Origin: Atribacterota bacterium | GTDB taxonomy: Bacteria > Atribacterota > Phoenicimicrobiia > Phoenicimicrobiales > Stramentimicrobiaceae | DNA length: 64,000 nucleotides | Direction: 5' to 3' | Assembly (NCBI GenBank): GCA_028717805.1 | Contig: JAQUNC010000006.1 | Location: 1 to 64,000, forward strand | Part shown: positions 9,072-17,654 of the stretch, in pieces | How the letters are laid out: each line of letters opens with the position of its first letter | Numbering within the stretch: the first letter of the stretch is position 1 | Position numbers and translations under genes: made by a program | The notes under the pieces: generated by a model | What the model was told of the DNA's origin: nothing | The model's input: the letters and a program-made list of their open reading frames with translations, nothing else | The model's database searches: none

Positions 9072-9622
9072 AACTTAACCTCCTTATTCTTCTTACTACT
9101 GCTATTGATTACACCAGGCAACTCTTTATTGAATAAAACAAGAATATCTCTTATCAGAATACTAATTGCCTCCATCAGCAATAAAAAAGCTCCAAATGTA
9201 ATTATTATTTTTATTGGTGCCAGTGGTGGCGCCCAGAGGGAGCGTGAAACCTCACTATTTCTAATCGAAAATAGAGTGTTACCAATTCCACCTTGAATAA
9301 ATAGACCCAGATATAATGCTAATAGGGGAAAGGTGGCTATATCTGCAATCTTCTGTACTTTCCTAGGCCATTTGATATAGAGAAGATCCATCCGAACATG
9401 CTCTTCTTTAATAAGAGAATATGCTCCACCCAAAAAAAATAATGTACCAAACATATAACTGCTTAATTCAGAAGCCCAATCAGTCGGAGAGTTGAAGACA
9501 TACCTTGATATTATTTCATATAGCATTACACCCAAGATAGCAAGGATAAGATATTTACATATCTTTCCCATCATTATTGAAAATTGATCTATAAGGTTTA
9601 ATAATTTTGATAAAAATTTCAA
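9068..9622 (-). CDS. dctQ: TRAP transporter small membrane subunit (DctQ)
   Basis: A 184-residue protein with four predicted membrane helices and the family pattern (LYEIISRYVFNSPTDWASEL, then EEHVRMDLLYIKWP). It begins with TTG at 9622; GGAGG lies 8 nt upstream and no better ATG exists. It pairs with the large subunit encoded next. The binding-protein gene is upstream, separated by a 220-nt gap that holds a strong hairpin. Confidence 0.9.
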   Translation of the reverse strand: MKFLSKLLNLIDQFSIMMGKICKYLILAILGVMLYEIISRYVFNSPTDWASELSSYMFGTLFFLGGAYSLIKEEHVRMDLLYIKWPRKVQKIADIATFPLLALYLGLFIQGGIGNTLFSIRNSEVSRSLWAPPLAPIKIIITFGAFLLLMEAISILIRDILVLFNKELPGVINSSSKKNKEVKL

Positions 9623-9690
9623 TATTTCTGCCTCCTCCGCTTCAATTTCTTAGCAACTTATAACAAAATAATTCTTTAAATTACTTTACT

Positions 9691-9766
9691 AAAATTGACT
9701 TGCTTCCTCTTTACTTGTATCTTACCGTGATTTCAGTAAAAACGAAGGGGAAAGCAAGTCAATTTT
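9691..9766 (-). terminator. 15-bp perfect stem-loop after the TRAP binding-protein gene
   Basis: AAAATTGACTTGCTT (9691-9705) and its exact complement (9752-9766) enclose a 46-nt loop that has a small inner stem. On the minus-strand transcript the hairpin comes 77 nt after the DctP stop and before DctQ, and is followed by UUUU. It is probably a leaky terminator or RNA-stability element giving more binding protein than permease. Confidence 0.7.
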
Positions 9767-9842
9767 TTAATATTACTTTTTAAATTACTCTTAGGTATTG
9801 TTCTAATAACATAATTATTTTATTAATTTATTCTTATATAGC

Positions 9843-10847
9843 TTAATCGCTAATCAATTGATACTCTTTAATGATATTAACGATGCGAGCAGCTCTGTCA
9901 CTTTTTGGTGCTATCTCTTCATCCCAATATTTAAAAGTTAATTCCCGTAACTGATTCCATTCTTCTGCAGGAATTGTTGTTGTTTTAAAATGCTTTAGGC
10001 TCTCCATTTCTCCCTCATAATAATAAGCCATAAGTCTACCACGTAAATCGTTTAATCCTGTAGTTATAGCCTTCTGCTGACCTGGAGATAGCGAATTCCA
10101 TAATTTTTCATTCATAATCCAAGGATTAGTAAAAGCACCAGAAATAGGATTGGTTAAAAAATAGGGGCATACCTCATACCAGCTGTTTGTATATCCTTCA
10201 GTTGCACCTCCCCAAGCAATACCATCTATCATACCTGTCTCAGCTGACAAATATAAATCATCATATGTCAAGGTCACACTGGTAATGCCAACATCTTTAA
10301 AAATGCGGGCAACGTTTGGATCTCCACTTATTTTTAGTCCCTTAAGATCACTTATCGAATTTAATGGTTTCTTACTTATAATATTGAGCGGATCACAAAT
10401 AGTATGTCCCACAACAACAATTCCACCCAAGGCTGCCCATGATTCACTAACAACTTCCTTCATGCCTCTCATTTCCCATAGTGTCAAACACTCCATTGCG
10501 TTATCCCACGCAAAGGGAGGAGCAGATTCGAATGCCACTACATCAATTGGGGCGCCCATATGTGCTCCCATACATGTTGCCATATCAACAGCCCCTGCCT
10601 GAACCGCTGGGATTGTTTGTTGCATAGATGTTAATTCCCCTGCAGTATAAGCTTTAATCTGTAAACTACCCTTGTGAATTTCATTAAAATCTTCTTCCCA
10701 ATCTTTCAGTACATCACCATATTGCACTGGACCCCATAATGTTTGAGCTTTCAAAATCTTTTCCTGTGCCAATGTTAACATAGTTAAACATCCAAAAAAC
10801 AACATAGTTATTAATAGCAAAATCAATATTTTCTTATTAATATACAT
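9843..10847 (-). CDS. dctP: TRAP transporter substrate-binding protein (DctP)
   Basis: The 334-residue protein starts MYINKKILILLLITMLFF with a signal peptide ending about at LAQE, then the DctP fold (LWGPVQYGDVLKDW; VQAGAVDMATCMGAH; SDLKGLKISGDPNVARIF; the region after ISDLKGLK holds the usual ligand-binding stretch). The start at 10847 is chosen because GGAGG lies 7 nt upstream; an earlier ATG at 10886 has no such site and would put 13 polar residues before the signal. It is the first gene of the TRAP operon and has a long leader with a second GGAGG element. Confidence 0.92.
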   Translation of the reverse strand: MYINKKILILLLITMLFFGCLTMLTLAQEKILKAQTLWGPVQYGDVLKDWEEDFNEIHKGSLQIKAYTAGELTSMQQTIPAVQAGAVDMATCMGAHMGAPIDVVAFESAPPFAWDNAMECLTLWEMRGMKEVVSESWAALGGIVVVGHTICDPLNIISKKPLNSISDLKGLKISGDPNVARIFKDVGITSVTLTYDDLYLSAETGMIDGIAWGGATEGYTNSWYEVCPYFLTNPISGAFTNPWIMNEKLWNSLSPGQQKAITTGLNDLRGRLMAYYYEGEMESLKHFKTTTIPAEEWNQLRELTFKYWDEEIAPKSDRAARIVNIIKEYQLISD

Positions 10848-10957
10848 ATTAAAACCTCCAAATATTTTATTTATTGAAAATGTCATTCTTAATATTATGT
10901 ACTAGATAGTAAGAAAAATGCTAGTTTTAAAATTTACCACTTCCCTCTAAAGCAACA

Positions 10958-10966
10958 CCTCCTTTC
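10958..10966 (-). promoter_or_regulatory. Extra Shine-Dalgarno (GAAAGGAGG) in dctP leader, STAB-SD-like
   Basis: GAAAGGAGG followed by TG lies 110 nt before the dctP start with no credible gene behind it. The same nine bases in the cry3A leader of Bacillus thuringiensis bind ribosomes and protect the mRNA. The remaining 10848-11175 gap is AT-rich; I see no other feature in it. Confidence 0.5.
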
Positions 10967-11175
10967 AGTAAGAAATGAAAAAATAGAAAAAAATTTTTGT
11001 CTAAAGTATGTTTCAGTTATATTATTCTTTCATTTCATATTTTTATTTAACACTTAGTATTGTCTGAAAATCCTATTTCTAGTAAACTAACTACACAATT
11101 TCCTTGGGCTTTAATAATAATTCCTTAATTCTAAAAGAAATACAGTCAGTTTTTATTTATATATAATTCTATTGT

Positions 11176-12474
11176 TTATCGATTAAATATCTGATTTCGG
11201 GATATTCCATCACTTAAATTTGATTCCTGCAAATTACTTGAATCTAAAAATAAAAGGGGCTGTTCAAAGGCTTCCCGGACATCTTCCATAAACTTAGCAG
11301 CAGTTAATCCATCAATAACTCTATGATCATAGGTAAAATAGTAGGTCAGGATGGGACTAATAACAATTTTGCCTTCACGAACTACGACTCTGTCTGAAAT
11401 ACCACCAGTCCCGAGAATCGCTGACTCCGGTTGGTTAATTATGGGGGTCTCAAAACGATATCCTGCTCCACTAAAGGATCCTAAATTAGTAACTGTAAAA
11501 GTACCACCGGTTACATCCCTAAGTTGTAGCTTTTCTTCTTTTGCTTTTTTTATAAGTTCTTTTAATTCTATACTTAAAGAAGGTAATGATTTTTTATCTA
11601 CATCCTTTATCACTGGAACAATTAAACCGTTTTCCAAAGATGTCGCAACTCCTATATTTATACTATCCCATAACTTGATCTCATTATCTATGAGACTAGC
11701 GTTGATAATTCGATGTTTCTTAAGTTGTTTTGCAACTAAATAAACGAATAAAACTGTATATGTAATCCTTGTGCCAATAATCTTTTCCTGTGCAAGCATA
11801 TTTTTACGTAACTTTGTCATCTCTGTCATGTCAATCTCCCCCATAAGTGTAAGCTGTGCAGAGACGGATAAGCTTCTAACCATGTGTTCGGCTATCTGTT
11901 TTCTCATTTGGTTAAGGGGTATTATTTCTCCTACTTTCCTCCCATCATATAAATCCAGAATTTCTTTCTGTCCATCCTTATCATGAATTAATTTCTCAAT
12001 ATCATTTTTTATTATAATTCCTTCTGGCCCTGTACCGCTGATAGATGTAATATCTATTCCGTATTTCTTAGCAATCCTACGTGCAGCTGGTGAAATTCTT
12101 AATCTTTCTTTATCTTCTAAAGAAGATGGGATCAAAGAGCTATCTTTTTTCGTTTCTCTTTCTATCTTGTTCTCACTTTTGGAAGGCGATTCAACTATTG
12201 CTTCAGTTATTTTTTTATTCTTAATTTGCTGATATTCTTCTAAGGTTTCAGCAACAATACCAATAACTGTCCCTATGGGAACTTCTTGTCCTTCGCTCAC
12301 TAAAATATGCACATATCCTGATATTTCTGCTTCTATAGTATAATTTATTTTTTCTGCTTCTATAGTTACAATTTCATTACCCGGTTTAACATGGTCTCCT
12401 TCTTTTATTATCCACTGAGCAACAAGAATAGGTGTGTTAGTCATTCCTCGTTTAGGTATTTTAATTTCTTTCAT
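11176..12474 (-). CDS. Dihydrolipoamide acyltransferase (E2) of a 2-oxoacid/acetoin dehydrogenase
   Basis: A 432-residue E2. Residues 1-77 form a lipoyl domain with lipoyl lysine K42 (EAEKINYTI), about 125-163 the E1/E3-binding domain (RISPAARRIAKKYGIDI), and the remainder the acyltransferase with the active-site motif DHRVIDG (H384). ATG at 12474 is preceded by GGAGA 7 nt away; a TTG two codons earlier is less likely. With the E1 alpha and beta genes upstream it makes a TPP-dependent complex that converts a 2-oxoacid or acetoin to acyl-CoA and NADH. No E3 gene is present in the window. The C-terminal 25 residues are a polar extension. Confidence 0.92.
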   Translation of the reverse strand: MKEIKIPKRGMTNTPILVAQWIIKEGDHVKPGNEIVTIEAEKINYTIEAEISGYVHILVSEGQEVPIGTVIGIVAETLEEYQQIKNKKITEAIVESPSKSENKIERETKKDSSLIPSSLEDKERLRISPAARRIAKKYGIDITSISGTGPEGIIIKNDIEKLIHDKDGQKEILDLYDGRKVGEIIPLNQMRKQIAEHMVRSLSVSAQLTLMGEIDMTEMTKLRKNMLAQEKIIGTRITYTVLFVYLVAKQLKKHRIINASLIDNEIKLWDSINIGVATSLENGLIVPVIKDVDKKSLPSLSIELKELIKKAKEEKLQLRDVTGGTFTVTNLGSFSGAGYRFETPIINQPESAILGTGGISDRVVVREGKIVISPILTYYFTYDHRVIDGLTAAKFMEDVREAFEQPLLFLDSSNLQESNLSDGISRNQIFNR

Positions 12475-12530
12475 TAACAACTCTCCTTTTATATGAATTT
12501 ATAACAATAGCTTAAATTATATTCTTTATC

Positions 12531-13346
12531 TTATATCGTTGAACCACCGTCAATACTCAAGGCTTCACCAGTAATATGATCAGAAACTGAAAGAAAAACT
12601 ACTGCTTCAGCCATATCTTCAACTGTCTGCAATGCTCCTTGAGGATAATTTGTCTTTACAATTCTATAAAAACTTTGCTTTTCGGTTTCACCATTTTTTG
12701 CAAGCTTTTGACTTATTTCATTCCACATTTGCGTTTCAACAACACCAGGACAAATTGCATTAACAGTTATTTTTTCCTTAGCAAGTTCTATTGCTAACGC
12801 CTTAGTAAAACCAATAACGCCCCATTTTGATGCACAATAATGTGATAATCCAATTTCTCCTTTTTTCCCAGATTCTGATGAAAAATTAATAATTTTACCC
12901 TTGCCTTGCTTCCTCATCTGAGCAACTACAGCTTTATTGGTTATATATGTTCCCTTTAAATTCACCTCAATAATATGATCCCAATCTTGGAGAGTGAGGT
13001 TCTCGATGAGTCTAAAAGATATTACTCCTGCACAATTTACTAGAATATCAACAGTACTAAAATTTTTTACTGTTTCATCAATCATCTTTTTTACTTGTTC
13101 TTCTTTTGTTACGTCTGCTTCTATTGCCAGCGCCCTAAAGCCTTTTTCTATCAAAAATTTAACAATTTTCTTTGCGGCTGTATATCCTCCAATGTTTTTA
13201 CTAAAATACTGGTTGCAATCTGATTTAACAATATCTACTCCCACAATTACAAGGTTGGCCCCTTCTCTTGCTAATCGCAGTGATACACCTTTACCAATCC
13301 CTGTTCCTCCTCCTGTTACTATGGCAGTTAAGTTCTTTAGTCTCAT
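12531..13346 (-). CDS. Short-chain dehydrogenase/reductase
   Basis: The 271-residue SDR has the NAD(P) motif TGGGTGIG (11-18), NCAG (104-107), and catalytic Ser156/157, Tyr170 and Lys174 (YCASK). The segment after the second beta strand (residues 40-68, DIVKSDCNQYFSKNIGGYTA) is an insertion compared with the commonest classical SDRs. It sits between the E1 beta and E2 genes. Acetoin/diacetyl reductase is a plausible role beside an acetoin-type dehydrogenase, but SDR specificity cannot be read from sequence. The start is an ATG behind a GGGGG site. Confidence 0.85.
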   Translation of the reverse strand: MRLKNLTAIVTGGGTGIGKGVSLRLAREGANLVIVGVDIVKSDCNQYFSKNIGGYTAAKKIVKFLIEKGFRALAIEADVTKEEQVKKMIDETVKNFSTVDILVNCAGVISFRLIENLTLQDWDHIIEVNLKGTYITNKAVVAQMRKQGKGKIINFSSESGKKGEIGLSHYCASKWGVIGFTKALAIELAKEKITVNAICPGVVETQMWNEISQKLAKNGETEKQSFYRIVKTNYPQGALQTVEDMAEAVVFLSVSDHITGEALSIDGGSTI

Positions 13347-13454
13347 TATCTAATCCCCCTTATACCAATAAATGTGAATTTCATCATAATACATAAATAT
13401 ATATTTAATAATTTTCAAAAATAAGGTACTGCATAGATAATATAGACTATATTC

Positions 13455-13509
13455 ATTTCATGATAGTTTCCACTCAATTTGTGAATATGAGAGAAAACTA
13501 TCATGAAAT
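13455..13509. repeat. 15-bp perfect inverted repeat with 25-nt loop
   Basis: ATTTCATGATAGTTT (13455-13469) is exactly complementary to 13495-13509. It lies in the 329-nt gap between the E1 beta and SDR genes. A second, weaker dyad, TGTTTTCT/AGAAAACA (13583-13617), with AATCGAG repeated inside, lies nearer E1 beta. Neither has a U-run. They may be an mRNA-processing or partial termination point dividing E1 from SDR-E2. I see no gene in this gap. Confidence 0.55.
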
Positions 13510-13675
13510 TAGGTAATAAAATGATCATATTGTTTTTAATTTTTCTATCTATACAATATATCAACCAAGCTCAATTAAAGATTGTTTTCTAATCGAGTTG
13601 CTAAAATCGAGAAAACAGAATATGAACTATAGTAATTAATATTCATCCAGACAACAAGTGTAATTTTATTATTTT

Positions 13676-14656
13676 TTATATTATTGAATGTATAGCCTCA
13701 ATAAGTTTGTTCTCATCTGGTAACCAGTATTTTTCAAGTGGCGGGCTAAATGGAATCGGGGTATTTGGTGCACACACTCTCTTAACTGGTGCATCAAGAT
13801 ATTCTATTGCTTGTTCAGCAATTATTGCCGCAATCTCACTAGCTGCACTTCCTATTTTTGGTTCTTCATCTAATATAACTATTTTCCCTGTTTTCTTAAC
13901 TGATTCAATTATTGTTTTCTCATCGAGTGGTGCCATACATCTTGGATCAACTACTTCTAAACTAATATTTTCTTGTTTGAGTTTACCTGCAGCAGAAAGT
14001 GCTGTATGAACCATATTTCCTATGGCAACAACAGTCACATCATCACCTTCATTCCTGATTACTGCTTCTCCTAGTGGAATAGTGTAATCATTTTCTGGAA
14101 CCTCACCTTTAAAACCACTAATAGTTAGAAATAAATTCTGGAAAAAAATAACAGGATTATCATCCCTAATTGCTGATTTTAATAACCCTTTAGCATCATA
14201 GGGAGTAGATGGTGAAACCATTTTTAATCCTGGTACACTCATTAACATTCCTTCTAAACAAACTGAATGCTGAGCTGCAGCATTCATCCCACCACCAGAA
14301 AGACACATAATTGTGACTGGCATCTTTGTTTTACCCCCGAACATATAACGCATCTTGGTAACTTGACTGAATATTTCATCCATAGGCACACCAAGAAAAC
14401 TAGCAAACATGACATTAGCTATTGGCCTCATACCGGTCATCGCAGCTCCAATGGCACATCCTAAAAATGCAGTTTCAGAGATAGGCGTTTCCCTAATTCT
14501 TTCTGCACCAAATTTTGGCCATAATCCTTCAAATTCTTTTACTGATCCCTGCCAGTGTTCTCCTATGTCTTCCCCCATAATAAATATGGATGGATCTCTT
14601 TCCATCTCTTCTTTTAGTGCTTCAATTATCGCTTCCCTATAAGTTAATATTCTCAT
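13676..14656 (-). CDS. 2-oxoacid/acetoin dehydrogenase E1 beta subunit
   Basis: The 326-residue protein has the transketolase-like pyrimidine-binding domain (about 1-175; FIMGEDIGEHWQGSVKEFEG, GERIRETPISETAFLGCAIGAA type motif) and the C-terminal domain (LEVVDPRCMAPLDEKTI; VILDEEP). It pairs with the E1 alpha gene 20 nt upstream. The close match in style is the AcoB/PdhB-like beta subunit of Gram-positive and clostridial acetoin dehydrogenases; pyruvate or branched-chain 2-oxoacid use is possible. ATG start behind a GGGGG site. Confidence 0.9.
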   Translation of the reverse strand: MRILTYREAIIEALKEEMERDPSIFIMGEDIGEHWQGSVKEFEGLWPKFGAERIRETPISETAFLGCAIGAAMTGMRPIANVMFASFLGVPMDEIFSQVTKMRYMFGGKTKMPVTIMCLSGGGMNAAAQHSVCLEGMLMSVPGLKMVSPSTPYDAKGLLKSAIRDDNPVIFFQNLFLTISGFKGEVPENDYTIPLGEAVIRNEGDDVTVVAIGNMVHTALSAAGKLKQENISLEVVDPRCMAPLDEKTIIESVKKTGKIVILDEEPKIGSAASEIAAIIAEQAIEYLDAPVKRVCAPNTPIPFSPPLEKYWLPDENKLIEAIHSII

Positions 14657-14676
14657 ATTATATATCCCCCTTTTTT

Positions 14677-15636
14677 TTAAGCATAAACATCTTCTAACGT
14701 TTCTTCAGGTTCCGGATATGGACTTTCTTTTGCAAATTTAACAGCTTCTTCCACCTCATTTTTCATTTTTTGATTAATTCTTTCAGCTTCTTTTTCAGTT
14801 AAAATACCATCCTTAATTAGTCGTCTTTTTAATAATTCAATTGGTTCTTTTTTTAACCATGCTTCAATCTCAGATTTCTTTTTATAGGTTTCCGTATCAC
14901 CCTCTTCATGACCAAAATGTCTATAGGTCTGAATTTCTATAAGTGATGGTCCTTTGCCCTTTCGAGCTCTATCTATTGCCTTTCCAACTTTTTCATATAT
15001 TTCCAATACATCATTGCTATCAATAGTTTCTCCTGGAATTCCATATGCAATAGCTCTATCAGAAAGTTTTTTTAATCTAGTGGAATAAAAAATACTGGTA
15101 GCCTCCGCATAAAAATTATTTTCAATAATAATTACAATGGGTAGGTCCCATATGGCAGCTAAATTAATTCCTTCATGAAATCTTCCAGTATTTGATGCAC
15201 CATCGCCAAGAAAACATAGAGTAACTTGGCCACTTTTTCTTAATTTTGCTGAAAGACCAGCACCGGTTGAAATTGTCACTGTGGAACCGACAATACCATG
15301 TGCACCCAACATATTAATATCCATATCAGCAAGGTGCATGGAACCACCTTTCCCCTTACAATAACCAGTCTTTTTCCCATATAATTCAGCCATCATAAAA
15401 TTAATATTGCCACCTTTAGCAATCAAATGACCATGACCTCGATGGTGGCTTACAATATAGTCATCTTCTCTAAGGTTTGTAATACATCCAACTGCAATAG
15501 CTTCCTGACCTGCAGATAAATGAATAAAACCAGGAATATCCCCATCAGCAAACGATTTTTTTACTCTTGTTTCAAACTGCCTTATCAAAACCATTTTACT
15601 AAACATATCTAAAAGTTGTTCTTTGTTGAGTTTCAT
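14677..15636 (-). CDS. 2-oxoacid/acetoin dehydrogenase E1 alpha subunit
   Basis: A 319-residue TPP enzyme. The TPP motif runs from G144-D-G to N173-N174 (FLGDGASNTGRFHEG ... IIENN), and SHHRGHGH marks the N-terminal active-site region. The start at 15636 follows AAGGAGG by 8 nt; an out-of-frame ATG lies between them and an in-frame ATG 13 codons upstream has no site. E1 alpha decarboxylates the 2-oxoacid (or cleaves acetoin) on TPP and passes the acyl group to E2. Its 300-nt leader carries an extra GAAAGGAGG. Confidence 0.9.
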   Translation of the reverse strand: MKLNKEQLLDMFSKMVLIRQFETRVKKSFADGDIPGFIHLSAGQEAIAVGCITNLREDDYIVSHHRGHGHLIAKGGNINFMMAELYGKKTGYCKGKGGSMHLADMDINMLGAHGIVGSTVTISTGAGLSAKLRKSGQVTLCFLGDGASNTGRFHEGINLAAIWDLPIVIIIENNFYAEATSIFYSTRLKKLSDRAIAYGIPGETIDSNDVLEIYEKVGKAIDRARKGKGPSLIEIQTYRHFGHEEGDTETYKKKSEIEAWLKKEPIELLKRRLIKDGILTEKEAERINQKMKNEVEEAVKFAKESPYPEPEETLEDVYA

Positions 15637-15731
15637 ACATTTTGCCTCCTTAATATTCTTAGATAAAATAATCATTATTTTGCTATTTTTGACTCATAAT
15701 ACTATAATAAATTTTTATCGTATAAGTTTTA

Positions 15732-15740
15732 CCTCCTTTC
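15732..15740 (-). promoter_or_regulatory. Extra GAAAGGAGG in the E1 alpha leader
   Basis: The nonamer, followed by TAAA, lies 95 nt before the E1 alpha start; the next ATG in the leader opens a frame of only four codons. It is identical to the elements before dctP (10958) and the second dctP (55025). Confidence 0.5.
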
Positions 15741-15792
15741 CAATCAGACTATTATCCTAACCAATTAGTTCATTCATCCAAAATTATTATTA

Positions 15793-15843
15793 TATAGCTA
15801 ATACAGAGAAAAAATTTGAAATTTTTTCTCTGTATTAGCTATA
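15793..15843. terminator. 25-bp perfect hairpin with 1-nt loop
   Basis: Positions 15793-15817 and 15819-15843 are exact reverse complements around a single G. Each arm ends at the centre in A/T runs (AAAAAATTT). On the minus strand it lies 95 nt after the stop of the ABC binding-protein gene and before the E1 alpha leader, so it most likely ends or protects the transport operon's transcript. Because it is symmetric it would also act in the other direction. Confidence 0.75.
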
Positions 15844-15937
15844 TCTCATTTTAAGAATTTTGATTTTCAATCTACCTTCTCGTATCTATTGACACTTATT
15901 TATAATCATCTTTTTTCTCAATTAGATAAAAATAGAA

Positions 15938-17455
15938 TTAAAAATCTTTTAATTTAGGTATTTTGTTCTTTATTTCCTCAGCAGCTTTATCGAGAGCAAC
16001 CTTTGGTTCATATTGCCCGACAAGACATCCATTTATGTATCTTGCTAAAATATCATCAATAACTACAGCTTCAGGAAATCTTGGCTGGTCAAAGGCTGCC
16101 GGAAATAATTCACCTGTTAAGGGATCTGGTGTTTCAGCATACTCTTTAGGTAAACCCCATGCACTTCCTGGTTCTCTAAAAGCTTTTTTACCATCAAGCT
16201 CTAAAATTCTGGCATGGGTAATAAAATAGTGTGATGGTGCATAAGTAAGTTTATAAACTTTAGGATCTTGATATGCCGAATCAGATAAAGAGATACTCCC
16301 ATTAGCCATTATTTCAGCCTGAACCTCTTTACGTTGGGTCCATTGCAAGAAAAGCCAAGCAGCTTCTTTATTTTTAGATGCTGATGGTATACACAAAGCC
16401 CAACCATTTAAATTGGTAGTTTTACGAGCAGCAATTGGCATACCACTATAAGCAACCTTTCCCACAACCCTCGATTGAGAAGGGTCTTCACTAATAGCAT
16501 AGCAGGCATCTGCCCATAATAAAGTCTGCACAGCAAGCCCAGACTGCATAGCTGCTAATTGTTCATCCCAAGTGTAAGTATCGCTTCCAGGAGGACAGAA
16601 ATTATCATACAAATCTTTATAGTAAATTAGGGCTCTTATTGCTTCTTCTGAGTTGATTACAACTGGCCCATAATCAAATCCTGTTGGTGCATCAATTATT
16701 TTTCCATTAAAGGCAGATAAAACATTTTTAAAATTAAATACAGTGGCAATATGCCTTTTACCACATAATGTAATTCCATATACATCATGATCCAGAATTT
16801 CATCTGCTAATTTTTCTCCCTTTTTCCTAGTAAAGAATTCAGATAAATCCCTTAGTTGATCCATGTTGATTGCTGGAACCGGTAATTCATAACCATATTT
16901 AGCTTTAAACTTTTCTCTCTCTTCTGGATGTTCAAAAAGATCAACTCTCCAATCATAGATCAGGGTATGAAAAGAGAATGGTAAGCCATATAACTTACCT
17001 TTATACTCAAAATTACCATTTAACCACTCTAGATTACTAATATCCATTCCGATATAAAAATTGGGACTTGTAATTTTTTTGTTATCTATAAAAGTTTCTA
17101 CCGGTTCTAACCAACCATTTTCCGCATCTCTAGATACAGTACTATTGCTAGTCATAGTTATATCATAAATACCTGTTCCTGCTACATAGTCAGCTATAGC
17201 CTTTTCGTCTGCTTCATCCATGGCAAACATTTCAAATTCTACTTTTATACCGGTAAGTTCTGTAAACTCTACTGACTTCTGCTTTAAAGCATCTAGGGGG
17301 GGTAAGGCTTCTCCAATCATATGTAATGTTACCCCTTTATAAGGTTTTGCCGCTTCTACCAGCCATTCATCTTCTGGATTTTGAGCACTAGAAGACAAAG
17401 TAAACAATAAAAAAGATACAATTAAAAATAGAGTAATAATATTAACTTTTTTCAT
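15938..17455 (-). CDS. ABC transporter solute-binding protein, family 1 (GlpV-like position)
   Basis: This 505-residue exported protein has a signal peptide (MKKVNIITLFLIVSFLLFTL, cleavage near SSAQN) and the carbohydrate-type family 1 fold, with GIYDITMTSNSTV and GKLYGLPFSFHTLIYDWR in the N-lobe and NGWALCIPSASKNKEAAWLF in the C-lobe. It is longer than maltose-type proteins (about 400). It closes a six-gene importer cluster: permease, permease, small membrane protein, ATPase, ATPase, binding protein. That set matches the rhizobial glycerol system GlpSTPQUV, so a small polyol or related ligand is a reasonable but unproven guess. Confidence 0.88.
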   Translation of the reverse strand: MKKVNIITLFLIVSFLLFTLSSSAQNPEDEWLVEAAKPYKGVTLHMIGEALPPLDALKQKSVEFTELTGIKVEFEMFAMDEADEKAIADYVAGTGIYDITMTSNSTVSRDAENGWLEPVETFIDNKKITSPNFYIGMDISNLEWLNGNFEYKGKLYGLPFSFHTLIYDWRVDLFEHPEEREKFKAKYGYELPVPAINMDQLRDLSEFFTRKKGEKLADEILDHDVYGITLCGKRHIATVFNFKNVLSAFNGKIIDAPTGFDYGPVVINSEEAIRALIYYKDLYDNFCPPGSDTYTWDEQLAAMQSGLAVQTLLWADACYAISEDPSQSRVVGKVAYSGMPIAARKTTNLNGWALCIPSASKNKEAAWLFLQWTQRKEVQAEIMANGSISLSDSAYQDPKVYKLTYAPSHYFITHARILELDGKKAFREPGSAWGLPKEYAETPDPLTGELFPAAFDQPRFPEAVVIDDILARYINGCLVGQYEPKVALDKAAEEIKNKIPKLKDF

Positions 17456-17586
17456 TTTTTTCTCCTTTTATTTAGATTAAAATTAAACAGATAATTTTCA
17501 CTTTAAATTATGAGTATATTTCTACAATGTTAATCAAGCTTACTATTTTTTAGAAAAAAAATAAATATTTTTTAATATTTATCTCA

Positions 17587-17592
17587 CCTCCC
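17587..17592 (-). promoter_or_regulatory. Extra GGGAGG (AAAAAGGGAGGTG) in binding-protein leader
   Basis: A ribosome-binding-like sequence lies 131 nt before the start at 17455, with no gene between. It is a less exact member of the set at 10958, 15732, 31133 and 55025. The 200-nt gap otherwise shows only A/T-rich sequence. Confidence 0.35.
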
Positions 17593-17654
17593 TTTTTAAA
17601 GCAACTGCATTAAAAAAGTCAATTTTATGCCCTATTTCTATTTTTTCATAAGTT

